64,000 bases of DNA from Corythucha ciliata (taxonomy: Eukaryota > Arthropoda > Insecta > Hemiptera > Tingidae), in assembly GCA_038030265.1 (NCBI GenBank), contig CM075939.1:12319253-12383252 (forward strand), given 5' to 3'. Of the stretch, positions 34,400 through 45,490 are shown piece after piece. Below the pieces are notes generated by a model that was not told where the DNA came from, did not search any database, and was given only the letters and a program-made list of their open reading frames with translations. A program made the translations under genes and the position numbers. Numbering within the stretch: the first letter of the stretch is position 1; the number at the start of each line of letters is the position of its first letter.

Positions 34400-35250
34400 A
34401 GAGCCGCTGTTATTTCTCAATTTTAGCCGAAATGTAGCGCGTTCACTCAATTTTAGTCGCAGATTTTCTCAAATTAATCAAAGAATTAGGCCCGGTTCAC
34501 ACGAGCGTTGGACCAACGCGGCGTCAACGCCGGGCGTCGGCAAAGTGTTACTCAACGCTGCGTTAACGTGGAGTCGACGCCCGACGCTGGGCGTTGAGAA
34601 TTCTCCCGGCGTTCCCTTTGCAACGTCGCGTTAACGCTCAACGGCAGCGTTTGAGAAATACTCTTAACAGGCATTGAGCACTTCTTTCCATTCGGCAAAA
34701 ATATCTTTTTTACACCAAAAAACCGAAGGACCTTCTTTTTCTGTGATTCTCTATCACCACTCACTCAGAAAATAAACTCAAGTCTCAAAACTCAGTTAAC
34801 GCTGAGTTGAGCAACACTCGTGAGAACTCCTCGCTGGCGTCAACGTTCGTGTGCACCGGGCCTTAGTGTTTCCCTTATTTTGGTTGTGAGTGACCACTTT
34901 TTATGAATTTTATCTGCAAATTTGAACTTTTCCCTAAGTTTAGCAGCAAATGGTGCCTTTTTCTCAAATTTAGCGTGTTAGTGGGTTTTCTAAAATAAAA
35001 TCACGATATTCCTGGTTTCATATATCATTTTCATAATTTTTAGCGCGAATTATTTTTCATTTTCAACTAAGAATAACCGCTTTTACGAAATTTTAAGCAT
35101 GAATCAGCTAGATTGATCCACAAATATTAGTGTTTTTATCCAAATTAGTTGCGATTAAGAGCATTTTTTATTTCATTTCAACCACAATGTAGCGTTTTTT
35201 CCCTTTTTCAGCGACGAAAATCGGCTTTCGGTCTCCACTTTAGAAGTTAA
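34400..35250 (-). repeat. F1 degenerate tandem array, reverse, split by a MITE
   Basis: Reverse units are seen at 34400-34485 and 34866-35250. The interruption is the TIR element at 34489-34862. Confidence 0.8.
34489..34862. mobile_element. PIF/Harbinger-like MITE, 374 bp
   Basis: The left terminus is GGCCCGGTTCACACGAGCG. The right terminus, read inward, is GGCCCGGTGCACACGAACG, so two mismatches in 19. TTA flanks both sides (34486-34488 and 34863-34865), the target duplication expected of PIF/Harbinger transposons. The interior has many AACGC/GCGTT and CAACG motifs near both ends and no transposase, so it would depend on an enzyme made elsewhere. It sits within a reverse F1 array and so entered after the array existed. 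Confidence 0.85.
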
Positions 35251-35852
35251 ATTAGCGAATTGGGTCCTTGATTAGCGTTGCCAACGGACATTTTGTTTTT
35301 CCGTCAGTTCAAGCTTGGAATTGAAATTGAGGTAAAATAACAGTATTTTGTTGCTCTTGAGGGCAGGTCTGCGGCTAAAATTGAGAAAAAGCGCAAATCA
35401 TGACAAAAAGGGAGAGAAAATGATAATTTGCGGCTAAAAATGACCGAGAAAAACAGTAATACGCAGCTATAATGCAGAGAAATAGCGCAAATTCACGGGG
35501 GAAATTGGGGAAAAGTGTCAATTAGCGGTTTTTGAATGCAAAGGCGAAAATTTAGAGAAATCGCTAATACATGACTAAAAGTGAAATGAACGGCTGAAAT
35601 AAAGATGAACGTAAATAATTCACTGCTAAAAAATTGAAAAAAAACTCTAATTTCCTGCTACAATTAAAAAAATTGCTACATATGAGAAAAAATGCTAATT
35701 AGAGATTAAAATAGAGAATAAATTGCAGAATCAGAGGCAATTTGCAGTAAAATCAAGAAAAATAAGCTTATGTCCAGATTTTAGACCAAGTCTTTGCCTG
35801 AAACAGAAATATCGTGAATTCGCATGGCTAAAAGTGCAAAAATCGCGTCTAA

Positions 35853-35880
35853 AAAGAGAGAGAGAGTGAGAGAGAGAGAA
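35853..35880. repeat. (GA)n microsatellite
   Basis: An interrupted GA run containing GAGAGAGTGAGAGAGA, followed by an A run. It matches the run at 8867. Confidence 0.9.
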
Positions 35881-35910
35881 AAAAAATCGTTAGATCCACG
35901 GACCCCAAGT

Positions 35911-36062
35911 TTAGCGTGAATACGTTTTTTGGTTGAATAGTGGAAGTTGAGCCCCACACTTTCCACCATCACCACCCACGCTAGGCGGCGCACGCGCTGT
36001 GACACCCATTTTTCCACTTCTTCCGGATTGGTCCCTACACTCCCGTAAACGTATTCACGTTA
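35911..36062. mobile_element. Small MITE, ~146 bp, with 13-bp TIRs
   Basis: CGTGAATACGTTT (35915-35927) and AAACGTATTCACG (36047-36059) are perfect inverted repeats. TTA occurs on both outer sides (35911-35913 and 36060-36062), with one extra G on the left. The interior is GC-richer than the surrounding F1 array and has no ORF of note. Confidence 0.6.
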
Positions 36063-36949
36063 TCAACGCTAATTGAGGGCGAAAATTGAGACAAATTGCT
36101 AATTCACGGCTAAAATTGATAAAAATCACCAATTCGTGAATAGGAGCGCAAAAAGGAACTTATTCACGGCTAAAATAAAAAAAAAAACGCTAATATAATC
36201 AGCTTTTAAAGAAAACGCTAATTCGCAGCCGACATTGAAAAATACGCTAAATCGCGAATAAAAGTAAAAACCGGCCAATTCGCTGTTTCCTGAAACAATT
36301 TTGCCCAAAGTTGAAGAAAAAAACGAATTCATTACAATTCGAGAATTGTGAAAAACAATAAATGGACAAAAGGGGAGAAAATTGTTGAGTCACTGCTGTA
36401 ATAGAAGAGATCATGGCAATTCACAGCTGAAATTGGGAAGAAGCGCTTGTCCGTGGCGAAAACTGAGAAAAAGTGCTCTGCTAATTGACGGTTTCTGGGG
36501 ACCAATTTGGCTAAAACATGGAGAAAAAGCGCAAATTCATAGCTAAAAGTAAAAAAAAAAACGGCAGATTCGCGGCCAAAATTGAGAAAAACGGGACGGG
36601 AAAAACTGGTTCAGAAGGTCAGCTTTAGGCTTCAACTATAAAATTGAGAAAAATATCATATTAATTGATAGAAGGGAAAAAATTGCTAATTCACAGCTAA
36701 AATTTAATGAAACTGTTTCTGAACTGAACTGAAACTCGCGTACAAATTGTTTATAGAAAAAGCGCTAGGTTGCGGCTGAAATTGAGTAATTATATATGTT
36801 AAACAATCTGAAAGATATATAAAAAAAAATAATAGAAATCTTTGAGCTATTCCGATATTCCGTAGAAAAAATCCGGCGTTCCTTAAGACGCGCTTATTTT
36901 CGGCTAAAATTGAGAAAAATTGAATGTTAGCTGATGATGTGAGTGATCA

Positions 36950-38000
36950 CGTTCCCTGAATTTTAGCCGCAAATTAACACTTTTCCCCAAGTTTAGCTGC
37001 AAATGATTGCTTTTTTCAGTTTTAACGCGTTTTTTTTTTTTTTTTGGTTCACTGCTCCGCTATGAAAATTTGCTAATTTTTCTCGATTTTTACGCCACGA
37101 ATTAACGCTTATTTACAATTTTATCGCGAATTATTTCTCAATTTTAGCCAAGAGTCACCGCCCATACGGAGTTTTAGCCCGCAAATTTGACGATTCTCTC
37201 AAATTTATCCACGAATTAGCGTTTTTCTTAAATTTAGCTGCAAATGAACGCCTTTTTTTTAACATTTTAGCCACAAATTAAAGACCTTTTTCTCCATTTC
37301 AGCTGCGACTACAGGCTTTAGCTCAATTTTAGCCGTTAATTAGCGGGTTTCCTTAATTGGGTCTTGAAGTTAGCGTTTGTCTCCAATATCAGCCGCGAGT
37401 TTGCGTTTCTTGTTTAATTTCAGGTAGGCGCTTTTTGCACTTTAACTCATCGGAATTAGCACTTTTTCTTAATTTAGGGCCAAAGTTGCCTCAAGAAACT
37501 GTGAATTGTCGTTTTCCTCATTATTAGCTGAGCCTGATGAGCAATTGTTTGCTCACTTTCCTCAATTTTTGTCACGAATTAGGTGTTTGTCGCCGTTTCA
37601 GCCGAGAATAATTTCTTAATTCAGCCGATAATAAATATGGTTTTACACAATTTTTGCCACAAGTTAATGGATTTTCTCAAATTAATTCACGAACCAGCGT
37701 TTTCCCCAATTTTAGCTGCGAATGAACACTTTTTATCAACTTCATTCGTGAAATTAGGGATATTTTTAAATTTTTAGCCGCAAACAATTAGTTTTTTCGC
37801 ATTTTGCTAGAAATTAGCTCTTTTTAGCGATTTACCCAATTGTTTTCACCGCGTGACTGCCCCAACGATTTGCACATTAGCTTACCTCCTCAATTTAGCC
37901 GTTTATTAAGAGCCTACAGAGAATATGAGTTAGATATCGTGAATTTTTTTGTAGCGGCAAATGAGTGCTTGTTCCCAGTATTAGCGGTGAATCAATGCTT
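36950..38000 (-). repeat. F1 degenerate tandem array, reverse arm
   Basis: Reverse units such as CAATTTTAGCCGTTAATTAGCG. With 35330-36930 it forms an inverted pair with arms near 1 kb and almost no spacer. Confidence 0.85.
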
Positions 38001-38099
38001 TAAAACCTAAAAATCCATAGTTTTTCTTCTATATATAAGGTTTTCGGGGTCCCCCTCCGAACAAGGGCCCCAGGCTGTCCACCCCCTCATCGCAACTAC

Positions 38100-38360
38100 T
38101 TTGGTGCGCTTTTGGCGCATAAAATGGAGGGGAAAAACACAACCGCCGTTTAAATTGAGAAAAAACAGCTCTTTTTGCTACCTCGAGGCTGTATTTACTC
38201 GAGAAAAGGCACCAATTTTCAGTTTCGCGCTGCAAAGTTCAGACAAAAACTACACAAAAGCTCCGCGTTTACACGGCTAAAATTGAGTAAACGGGCATAA
38301 TAGTTCACCAGTGCAGAATTATGTAAAAAGCGCTCATTTTCGGCTAAACGTTGGGAACAA
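38100..38360 (+). repeat. F1 degenerate tandem array, forward, short
   Basis: About seven forward units. Confidence 0.6.
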
Positions 38361-38439
38361 CATCCTTTCACTATACGAGGAAAACTCTGGATCCGCTATG
38401 GAAGGAAGGCTGGAATCGTCGGTTTTACCCTTTTTCACG

Positions 38440-39240
38440 GCTGAACTGCTTGGATTGAATAGACAGTTTGGCAAGTTTCTTGGGCATGAAGCGTCAGTTT
38501 AGCGATTTTCGAGGCGTGAATGGTCAGTTTTACCGCAGTTTTCGATCGCGAGTGGACCACTTTCGCATTTTCAGCGCATGGATAGTCAGTTAGAGTATTT
38601 TCAAGGCGCGAATCGTAAGTTTAGCTATTTTAATAGAGCGTAGATTTTTTTTTTCATTTTTAAGGCGTTCTATCAGTCCCTTTAAGTATTTTCAGGGGCC
38701 AAAATGGAAAATGGTCAGTTAAGTCAAGTTTGGGGCGCGAACGGTAACAGTTTAGCCATTTTTAAGGCTCGAGTTGCCAGTTTATCCATTTCTAATTTTT
38801 CAAGGCACGAATTTACAAATTAGATAGTTTTTAGTAGACGTTCCAACACTGAAGATGCCGAACAGGCGAAACCGGTTTGTCTTGGACACACCTCAACAAG
38901 GTATGACTGACAACGTAGGCAACTACGGCTACTTATCTAATTTGTATTATTGTACGCCTTGTATATATAACGATGTTACTAGCACGAATTTACCCTTTTT
39001 TGGATCGCGAATGGTCGGTTTTGCCATTTGCTGTGTACATTTTGTCAGCTTCAGGATGTTCCATGTACCGTCACACATTAACCAGATAGACCCACAGTTC
39101 TAGGGTGCGAATCGTGAGGACGTTCATTTCTAGGGCGTGGTTATTCAATTTGACTATTGTCAGGGGCTGAATTGTTAGTTTCAACCACGTTTAGTGTGCG
39201 AAGAGTTGGAGACATTTAAGGCGCAGATCGTCAGTTGGCC
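38440..39240 (+). repeat. F4 degenerate ~30-bp tandem array
   Basis: Units such as AGCGCATGGATAGTCAG and GGCGCGAATCGTAAGTTT, a second site of the family seen at 20090. A ribozyme-like insert lies at 38842-38888. Confidence 0.75.
38842..38888 (+). other. Hammerhead-like / Penelope-terminus-like motif
   Basis: CTGAAGA (38849-38855) fits the hammerhead core CUGANGA. A 3-bp stem GCC/GGC with a five-base loop follows, then GAAA (38868-38871). A minimal ACC/GGT helix III comes next, and imperfect helix I pairing TCC, A and ACA with TGT, T and GGA. One extra T sits between the core and helix II. Hammerhead motifs with tiny helix III are known from Penelope-like retroelements, but no reverse transcriptase or GIY-YIG sequence was found nearby. 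Activity is not implied. Confidence 0.4.
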
Positions 39241-42000
39241 ATTCCCAGCTAAGACATTCTGCTCTTACATTAGTGAGAGGACAATAGGACAATTTGTATA
39301 GTACGACTCGATAGTGAGTCCTCCCGGGACTTTTACGGTTTCTAAATTTCAATGATTTACTAGATTTATAACAAGGGACCAAAGTAACAATTTTTGGGCC
39401 GTTTAGTTTGATTCTGAGACAAAAACGTTCGACTATAAACTGAGCCGACTTACTTGATAAGGCCCACAACTCCAATCCTCCCCCCCCCTATATTGAATTG
39501 GCCTGAGATACAGCAAAGTATGAGCAGGATTGATCCACACGGTGGAGTGTGCTAGCCGTGGGCAACATTAGCCGCACTAATGACATAATTTTGTGTTAAT
39601 GCCTAATCGAGCATGAAAATATTGAGTTCTGGGACCCAAAACTTGGGATTTTAGCCGATAAGGCAGAGAAGTAGAATTCGATGAAAATTTTAGTTCCAGG
39701 AATCGCGTGGCTAATTTATTAAACAGCTCAAGAGCATATACTGGTTTCAAAGGCTTCGCAGAGATCAAAGTGAAATTCGTGTGAAACGGTAAATTTAGGG
39801 GGAGCATTGGAGGTACGCCTCGTCGAGGAGAAAATTCATGGGACGGCATAATTTACAGGAAATTCCCCCTTTGTGAAGTGAAATTCGCACAAAACCTCAC
39901 ATCCAGGGCAAAATTCACGCTTAACGGGGAAAAATTAAATGAGACAAAAAAAAAAAAAAAAAAAAAATCGAATAAACGCTACGTGAATAGAAGAACCCAC
40001 CCAGGCAAATTTTTCGTGAAATTTCACATTCAAGGCGGAATTACACGATAACTTCGACTTATTTTTCCTCAGATTCATTAGCCGAGGGAGTGAGGGAGTA
40101 TTCGCTCCCTTTGAACGAAGCTTTCACCGCCGCTGCACCAGCGATGAGCAATTTAGTTTGTTTATTCATATCGATGATTTAGAACGTCATGAATTCGTTA
40201 AGGATCTATCACGTTATCCACTTTTTTAATGAAAAATGTCATCATGTTGTGAACATAAATAATTTAGGCGTTGCCACAAGCCCCATAAAATATGCTTTTT
40301 AATAGTTACAGCAGTGAGTATGTGTATTGTAAAAGAGACCCCCTATCCGCCCTTCACTCCTGTACAATTTTCACGGTTCCATCAACACAGGTCTAATCAA
40401 GCAAAGAAAATATGCGAGGGAAAGGGCTCTTGTGGGATCAGTTTTCTCTTCTCAAAGATGCTTCATCATCTCTTCTTCCATTCTCCAAGCTTCGTATCAT
40501 AACCACAAGAAGTCTCGAGTGATAGATTAGTGGAACCACCCTCTTTCCCCTTTCGTTGACATAAGGCTCCTGTTTGCCACCGAATAAGAAGAGCGAGAGA
40601 GATGGATAGAGTGGTACAATAAATCCACGCCGCGCTCTACTTTCTCGTATTCACCCTTCTATATCATTCCTCATGTACCCCTAACCTCGATTCCTTCAGG
40701 TGTAAATGTTCCCTACCCATTCACACTCGACTAGTTAGTTCGATCCGCTTACCAGGGAAACGACTGGAGAGCACGGTTGGAAAAAAAGTGCTCTCTTGTA
40801 TAACATTTTTATATTCATACAGAAGCAAATTCTGTGACCGCGAAACAAGAAACGACGCTTGTAGTATGAGATTTAGCCATAAACATCTCTCAGACTTGCG
40901 CTGACACTAATAGCGCTATAAAAACGTTTTTATTAAATATTGTTGGTCGCACAGAAACCGAAGGTGGAAATCCTTGCTTGAATGTTTATGTGGTGATAGG
41001 ACCAAGAGAAGGGAGTGAGAGTTGATATACGAGCGCTGCTTTAGCCTTCCTGCACCGTCCGCGGAAGGGTCGTGTATAGTGGATGGAGAAAAGAGTACTT
41101 GAACGGTGAGGGGAAGGGGGGAGACCTGAAATTACATAATTCATCTTGATCCTGTCAGGCGTTCCTTTTTCCTCCCTTTATATCTGTCCCGTCAATCATT
41201 GCTGATGTGTGTGAGATTCGACCCTGATTCATCATCAGCTTATCTAAGCCTTTCTTATTTTTAGGGAGACAAAACATCATCGCATAGGCAAAGCCACCTC
41301 CATTATAATTATTAAAAATATTCATCCATTATAAAATTGGAAAGGAGGGGTGGTCACAAATTTAGTGACCCAATGCATGTGTTACCCTCAACCAAGACAT
41401 TCATACATTCTGAGTCAGATGCTGGGGACTTATTTTCATGGCTGTGGCTTCCTACGATCTTTAAAGTTGCCCCATTATTTTCCGTACTCTTTAGGTTGAG
41501 TCGTCTAAGGATCAGAAACCCTCTTGTTCCCGGCCTTTAGCGCGGAATTGAACGAGGTTAAGCTCTTACGCAGTAAATGGTCGTTTTTTTTGGGAGGGGG
41601 GGGGGGCTAAAAATCACATTGGTGCAATTTAACGAGGGTAAAAGCACTTTTTTCTCTCTCTGAAAAGACGTCCTTTCGTCATCTCCCCCCTCACTACTTG
41701 AAATACGCCTCTAGAGCTCTGTACCGGCTCTTTTCTATTTATAAAACAAACATGGAAAGTTCAGCCCACCGTTTTGGAAGGCTGTGTAGGGGGTTTTGAA
41801 TAATAATCGCCCAAGTTGATGGAATTCATTCGGTGGGATTTCAATACGATTGTACATCCAAGCCATTAATGGATTGAATATTTCTCGCTTACGTGATTTT
41901 CCTCCTTCAGCCCTTTTAAAGCTTTTGCGGTTCGTTAAAAGGTTATCTCATGATATAGTCTATCAGTTGAGGGCTACGGCATCAACTCAAGTCAACCGCA
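39241..42000. other. Non-tandem island, no gene recognised
   Basis: It holds a run of about 22 A (39945-39966) and C9 and G11 runs (39480 and 41596). Short frames up to 94 codons have no recognised domain. Confidence 0.5.
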
Positions 42001-42068
42001 GTCCGGCGTACTGATATTATGAAATCGATCAAATAGGTACCTACGTGGAAAATTGTCGTCAGAATTTC

Positions 42069-42530
42069 TCAAAGGTCCGGTAGAGAGGACAAGTCTAAAT
42101 TATTCAAGTATTGCTGGCGGAGAGAATTGAACATCGAGCAATAGTGAAGCCAGTGCTCGACGTCATCGCTCACGTCATCCAATTCGCACCGGGAAGAGTG
42201 GGCAAGGGAGAACCTATGAAGCGTAGCCCGCATGTGTCCGGGTCGGAACACAAGTTGGGATCGGGCCTGAAAGAGTCATTTGAAAGTCGAGCCCTAACAT
42301 CAGCAAAGAATTTGTAAGTGAGTCGTCCTTTGGCAGAGTTGCTCTCTGTAGTCTGCCAGGAGTCCGTAAGAGACTCCCAGTGACGGAACCCCCGCAATGA
42401 TCTGTATAGTGTCACCTGAAATGGTCTTTAGGCCTGGGGGGCACCGATAAGTACTGTCCACTGAGTGGAAAGCACATGACAGCCCACTGAGGCGGAAGCA
42501 GCGCGATGCCAAAAGGCTGCGGCATTAGTG
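42069..42530 (-). pseudogene. LINE ORF2 C-terminal region
   Basis: Overlapping minus frames give FRHWESLTDSWQ and KGRLTYKFFADVR. The C-terminal Cys/His finger follows, with one Cys in SRCELDD and then EHWLHYC. Frame changes occur near 42230 and 42400. The first Cys pair of the finger is reduced to a single Cys. Confidence 0.7.
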
Positions 42531-43290
42531 ATGATGGTGAGAAAGACGCCCCGGTAAACAACCATCAAGTCTCGTGTACGAAACCCTCAATTGGGCTTCG
42601 ACAGTCGAAAGATCGAGCCGAGAGACGCCTTTCGCCGCCGTTAACCCAGAATGGGTTATGGGACTGAGATTCTTGGTAAGCCAGGAACCAAGATGTTTGA
42701 ATAAGAATACTAATTTGAGACTTTGCTCGTACAAGCGTACGAGGGGTGGTCGGCGGGGGTCTAGGCTTCCTTTAAGAAGGAGCATCTGGGATTTGGCCGG
42801 ATACCAGTGTCTTTGAGCACCAACCGACAATAATACTCACAGCCTCGTTGGCTTGCGTTTTGAGGGCGTTACGGGAACACCTATGCACGGCGACAACAAG
42901 GTCATCGGCATAGGCGACCATTTTAAAATTCCTAGCCGAGAGGCTTTCGAGCAGCGGATCCATTCTGACATTCCACAGGAGTGGTCGTCCGGGGATCGAC
43001 CCCTGAGGACACCCCATGATGACGTCTACCGTAACGGAAAGACGGCCGTCATAAAGGGACGCGGGACGGTCGCTGAGGTAACTATACTGAAGATTGCCAC
43101 GCCTTGGCTAGGGTCACTACTTTGCAGGTTTTCCAACTTCGAGGGAAGTAGGAAAGTCGAATAACACGAAATAAACAGTCGAGTCAGGGTGTTTCTTATA
43201 ACGGGCCAGGCCCGTTTGTACACTTCGACCTCTATGAGGCCTGGTCCTGGCGCTTTTCCATTTTTCATAGAGTTAAAGCGCCTAGAAAGC
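42531..43290 (-). pseudogene. LINE ORF2 reverse transcriptase core
   Basis: The start KNGKAPGPG lies at about 43265, and GCPQGS with the catalytic YADD lies at 43017-42900. A further frame (42830-42525) covers LLLKGSLDPRRPPLVRLYEQ and a KHLGSWL segment typical of the thumb region. The middle fingers/palm stretch between about 43110 and 43060 is missing, so the enzyme cannot be functional. Confidence 0.8.
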
Positions 43291-43905
43291 CTCTTTGGTG
43301 CTTATTGTCGGGGAAGTGGAGTCGTCAGTTGGTGTGTTGTCCCGTTTGTCAAGAGCGGTGGTTGGCTGGCAAATGCTAGTACTGGTCGTAGTTTCGGAGC
43401 AGTCTGTCGATAATTTCCCCCCAGGGAAAAATTGTTAAAGGAGGGAGCGAGCCGTGTCCGACCATGCGGTCGTCCCAGGCTCGCTAGATGTGATTGCATC
43501 GTGGGGTTTGCATTTGCCACGCTATTTTGTACGCAAGGGCCCAGTCCCCCTGTGAACTGGACTCGGAGACAAAGCTACGCCACGGACTCACGTTTAGTCC
43601 GTTTCACAAGGTTCGAGTGGGCGCTGCGATGCTCACGATATTGGAGCTCCCTAATTTCTGTCCGATCGTGGGGGGGGGGGGGGAGCGCTGGAGGAACTTA
43701 CGAGGACGATTTGTCATCATCTTCGCCTCCGCTAATTCGGGGGTCCACCAGGGCACGTGGCCTCTTGGGTGGTTTCCTAGGTGGGATAGAATACCTAGCG
43801 GCGTTCGTGACGATATCCTGGGCATTTTCTGCAAGCCGATCCAGGCTGCGTGGGTTTTGGGGCTCAGCTTCATGTTCATTGGGGGCAGCTCCAACAATGG
43901 CGTGA
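43291..43905 (-). pseudogene. LINE ORF2 segment upstream of the polymerase
   Basis: NAQDIVTNAARYSIPPRKPP in one frame and VPWWTPELAEAKMMTNRPRK in the next show a single-base shift near 43765. A G14 run (C on the minus strand) at 43670-43683 breaks the following frame. Confidence 0.65.
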
Positions 43906-43949
43906 ACACGCGTAAAGTTCTTGATCGAGGGCTACCTCGACACCACAGT

Positions 43950-44144
43950 CTAGGGACAAGATGGCACACTCTGTGAGTGCCACCTGCGAGCAATCCAAAT
44001 TGAATTGGAGCGGAGGTATGCCGGGCAATCGCTGCTGGTGACAGAGCGGTCACTTTGGCGCTTAACGTGCGCAAAAGCGGCGCATTTTGGTGGGAGCGAC
44101 TTTTTCGGACAGGCCTTGTGGCCATGCCCCTCCTCGGCGCATAT
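43950..44144 (-). pseudogene. LINE ORF1 3' end with zinc knuckles
   Basis: The frame contains EEGHGHKACP and a third Cys-rich segment (KCAAFAH then SDCPAY), ending at a stop at 43950. These knuckles bind element RNA in LINE ORF1 proteins. The first knuckle lies beyond the copia insertion at 47547-47650, in the same frame once one copy of CATAT is removed. The middle Cys of the third knuckle is changed. Confidence 0.75.
44140..44144 (+). repeat. Copia target-site duplication, left
   Basis: CATAT next to the TG of the 5' LTR. It equals 47547-47551. Confidence 0.85.
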
Positions 44145-44308
44145 TGTTAGAATATTCCAACAATGAGTTAGGTGCAACAAATAATTTTTAGTTCACCTGT
44201 TGTTGAAAAAAAAAAGATTGTTACTTAATTTTTGGAGACACATAAAAAAAGACCAATTCGTTTTTCGTTAAAGTTAAATGAAGAGCGTGTTCATTTTAAA
44301 TTCTACCT
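44145..44308 (+). repeat. Copia 5' LTR, 164 bp
   Basis: It begins TGTTAGAATATT and ends ATTCTACCT. It aligns with 47386-47546 over its full length with about ten substitutions and a 3-base length change, roughly 6% divergence, so the insertion is not recent. LTRs supply the promoter and polyadenylation signals. The start is close to that of Drosophila copia (TGTTGGAATAT). Confidence 0.95.
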
Positions 44309-44319
44309 GGTTATGGGCC
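44309..44319 (+). promoter_or_regulatory. Copia primer-binding site
   Basis: GGTTATGGGCC directly follows the 5' LTR. It is complementary to the anticodon-stem region of initiator tRNA-Met, the half-tRNA primer used by Drosophila copia, rather than to a tRNA 3' end. Confidence 0.85.
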
Positions 44320-44356
44320 TACCCAACTGAAAGAGAGCTGAAATAAAAGAAGAACA

Positions 44357-45490
44357 ATGGATGCTACGAGAATAGTCATCAAGCCATTGGAGGGGAGAAG
44401 AGAATGGCCAACCTGGAAGTACAAAATCACGGTGATTCTAAGTGGGATTCCTGGGGCTCTCGAAGTTACTGAGGGACAGTTGAAAGAACCAGTGGCCCCA
44501 GCGGGTGAAGCTGGTGACGACGGACCGACTATGCATGACGCAGAGTCGTTAAAGTACAAGGAGTACAACAGCAAATCATTGACTGTGATCATCAGTAACT
44601 TGGCTGATGAGACGTTACGAAAAATCATGAGATTCCGCTCAGCTTACGAAGTATGGACAGAGCTTCACCGACTATTCGATGGCGTAACAGAAGACAAAGC
44701 TTACGATTTGTGCTTGCGATTTTTTCGCCATACTATGGACCAGTCGGATGACGTGTCAACTCATCTCTCCAAGCTAAAAACTTTGTGGACCGACCTACAG
44801 CTAGAACTTTCAAAAGAAGGTAAGATTGTCGATCTACCTGAAATCCTGCTTATTTGTAAGATCCTTGGCACGCTCCCAGAAAGTTATTCCTCATTCAGAG
44901 CTAGTTGGATGTTACTCAATAGAAAAGAGAGATCTTACAAATCAGCTATGCGCTGGAAGCTCCTCGGAAGTTCCTCAATGGTCGAAGCCCTCAACGTGAA
45001 AGGTTTTGGTTCGAGAGAGACGGTGCGTCGAGAGTTTAAGCCAAGAAGTTCAGAGATAGTGTGCTTTTACTGTAAAAGAACTGGACACATTTTACGCAAT
45101 TGTAGAAAGTGGATATGTGATGGTCGACCCCCAAGAAGTCAAAACCAGGCAAACAGATTTGAAGAGGGAACTGACGTTAATATGTTTCTAATGACTGTGC
45201 ATGAAGATTCGACCTTTGGTCAGAATGTTGACGATTGGTTTGTCGACAATGTTGCCACTAGCCATGTGACAAACAGTAAATATTTTTTTGTTGATTTCGA
45301 AAAGTTTGATAAACCCCACAGAGTTGTGTCAGCCGGTGAGAGTACAATAGAAGCCGTAGGGAAGGGGCGGATAAAATTCAAGTCGATCGTGAGTGAAAAA
45401 AAAAGAATTTGTCATCATGTTGTCAAACGTATGGTTTGTTCCAGATATTCAGAAAAATCGTTTTTCTGTCCTAGCCGCTCAAGACTTTAA
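44357..45490 (+). pseudogene. Copia gag-protease frame
   Basis: A 377-codon frame starting at the first ATG after the 5' untranslated region. Residues 1 to about 230 are a copia-type gag region. Residues about 236-249 are a CCHC zinc knuckle (CFYCKRTGHILRNC) that would bind element RNA. From about residue 294 comes the aspartic protease, where the expected D-S-G-A is VDNVA, so the active-site Ser-Gly is lost. From about residue 345 the frame is wrong: an A run at 45395-45403 shifts it, and the true continuation is the frame at 45393-45635. No programmed-shift signal was recognised. Confidence 0.9.

Larger units (their letters stand above)
35330..36930 (+). repeat. F1 degenerate tandem array, forward arm
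   Basis: About 45 forward units, interrupted by a GA run (35853-35880) and a small MITE. It is followed within about 30 bp by a reverse F1 array. Confidence 0.85.
42001..44144 (-). mobile_element. R1/Jockey-type LINE remnant, main part
   Basis: A minus-strand element read from high to low coordinates. The end of ORF1 (zinc knuckles) is followed by ORF2 pieces in several frames. VPWWTPELAEA (about 43755-43720) marks the stretch between endonuclease and reverse transcriptase. KNGKAPGPG, MGCPQGSIPG and AYADDLVVAV mark the polymerase, and a C-terminal Cys/His segment closes it. In a working element ORF2 nicks DNA and primes reverse transcription there. Here the endonuclease domain is absent, part of the polymerase is deleted, and frameshifts and stops are many. 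Polymerase wording such as MLLLKGSL and RPPLVRLY is closest to R1-group elements as I know them. A copia insertion splits it; the rest lies at 47547-47650. Confidence 0.85.

Noticed and set aside
43494..43976. 160-codon plus-strand ORF and the overlapping 157-codon frame
   Set aside because: Shadows of the LINE ORF2 remnant on the minus strand.
44311..44628. 105-codon minus ORF over copia gag
   Set aside because: Antisense shadow of the gag frame.
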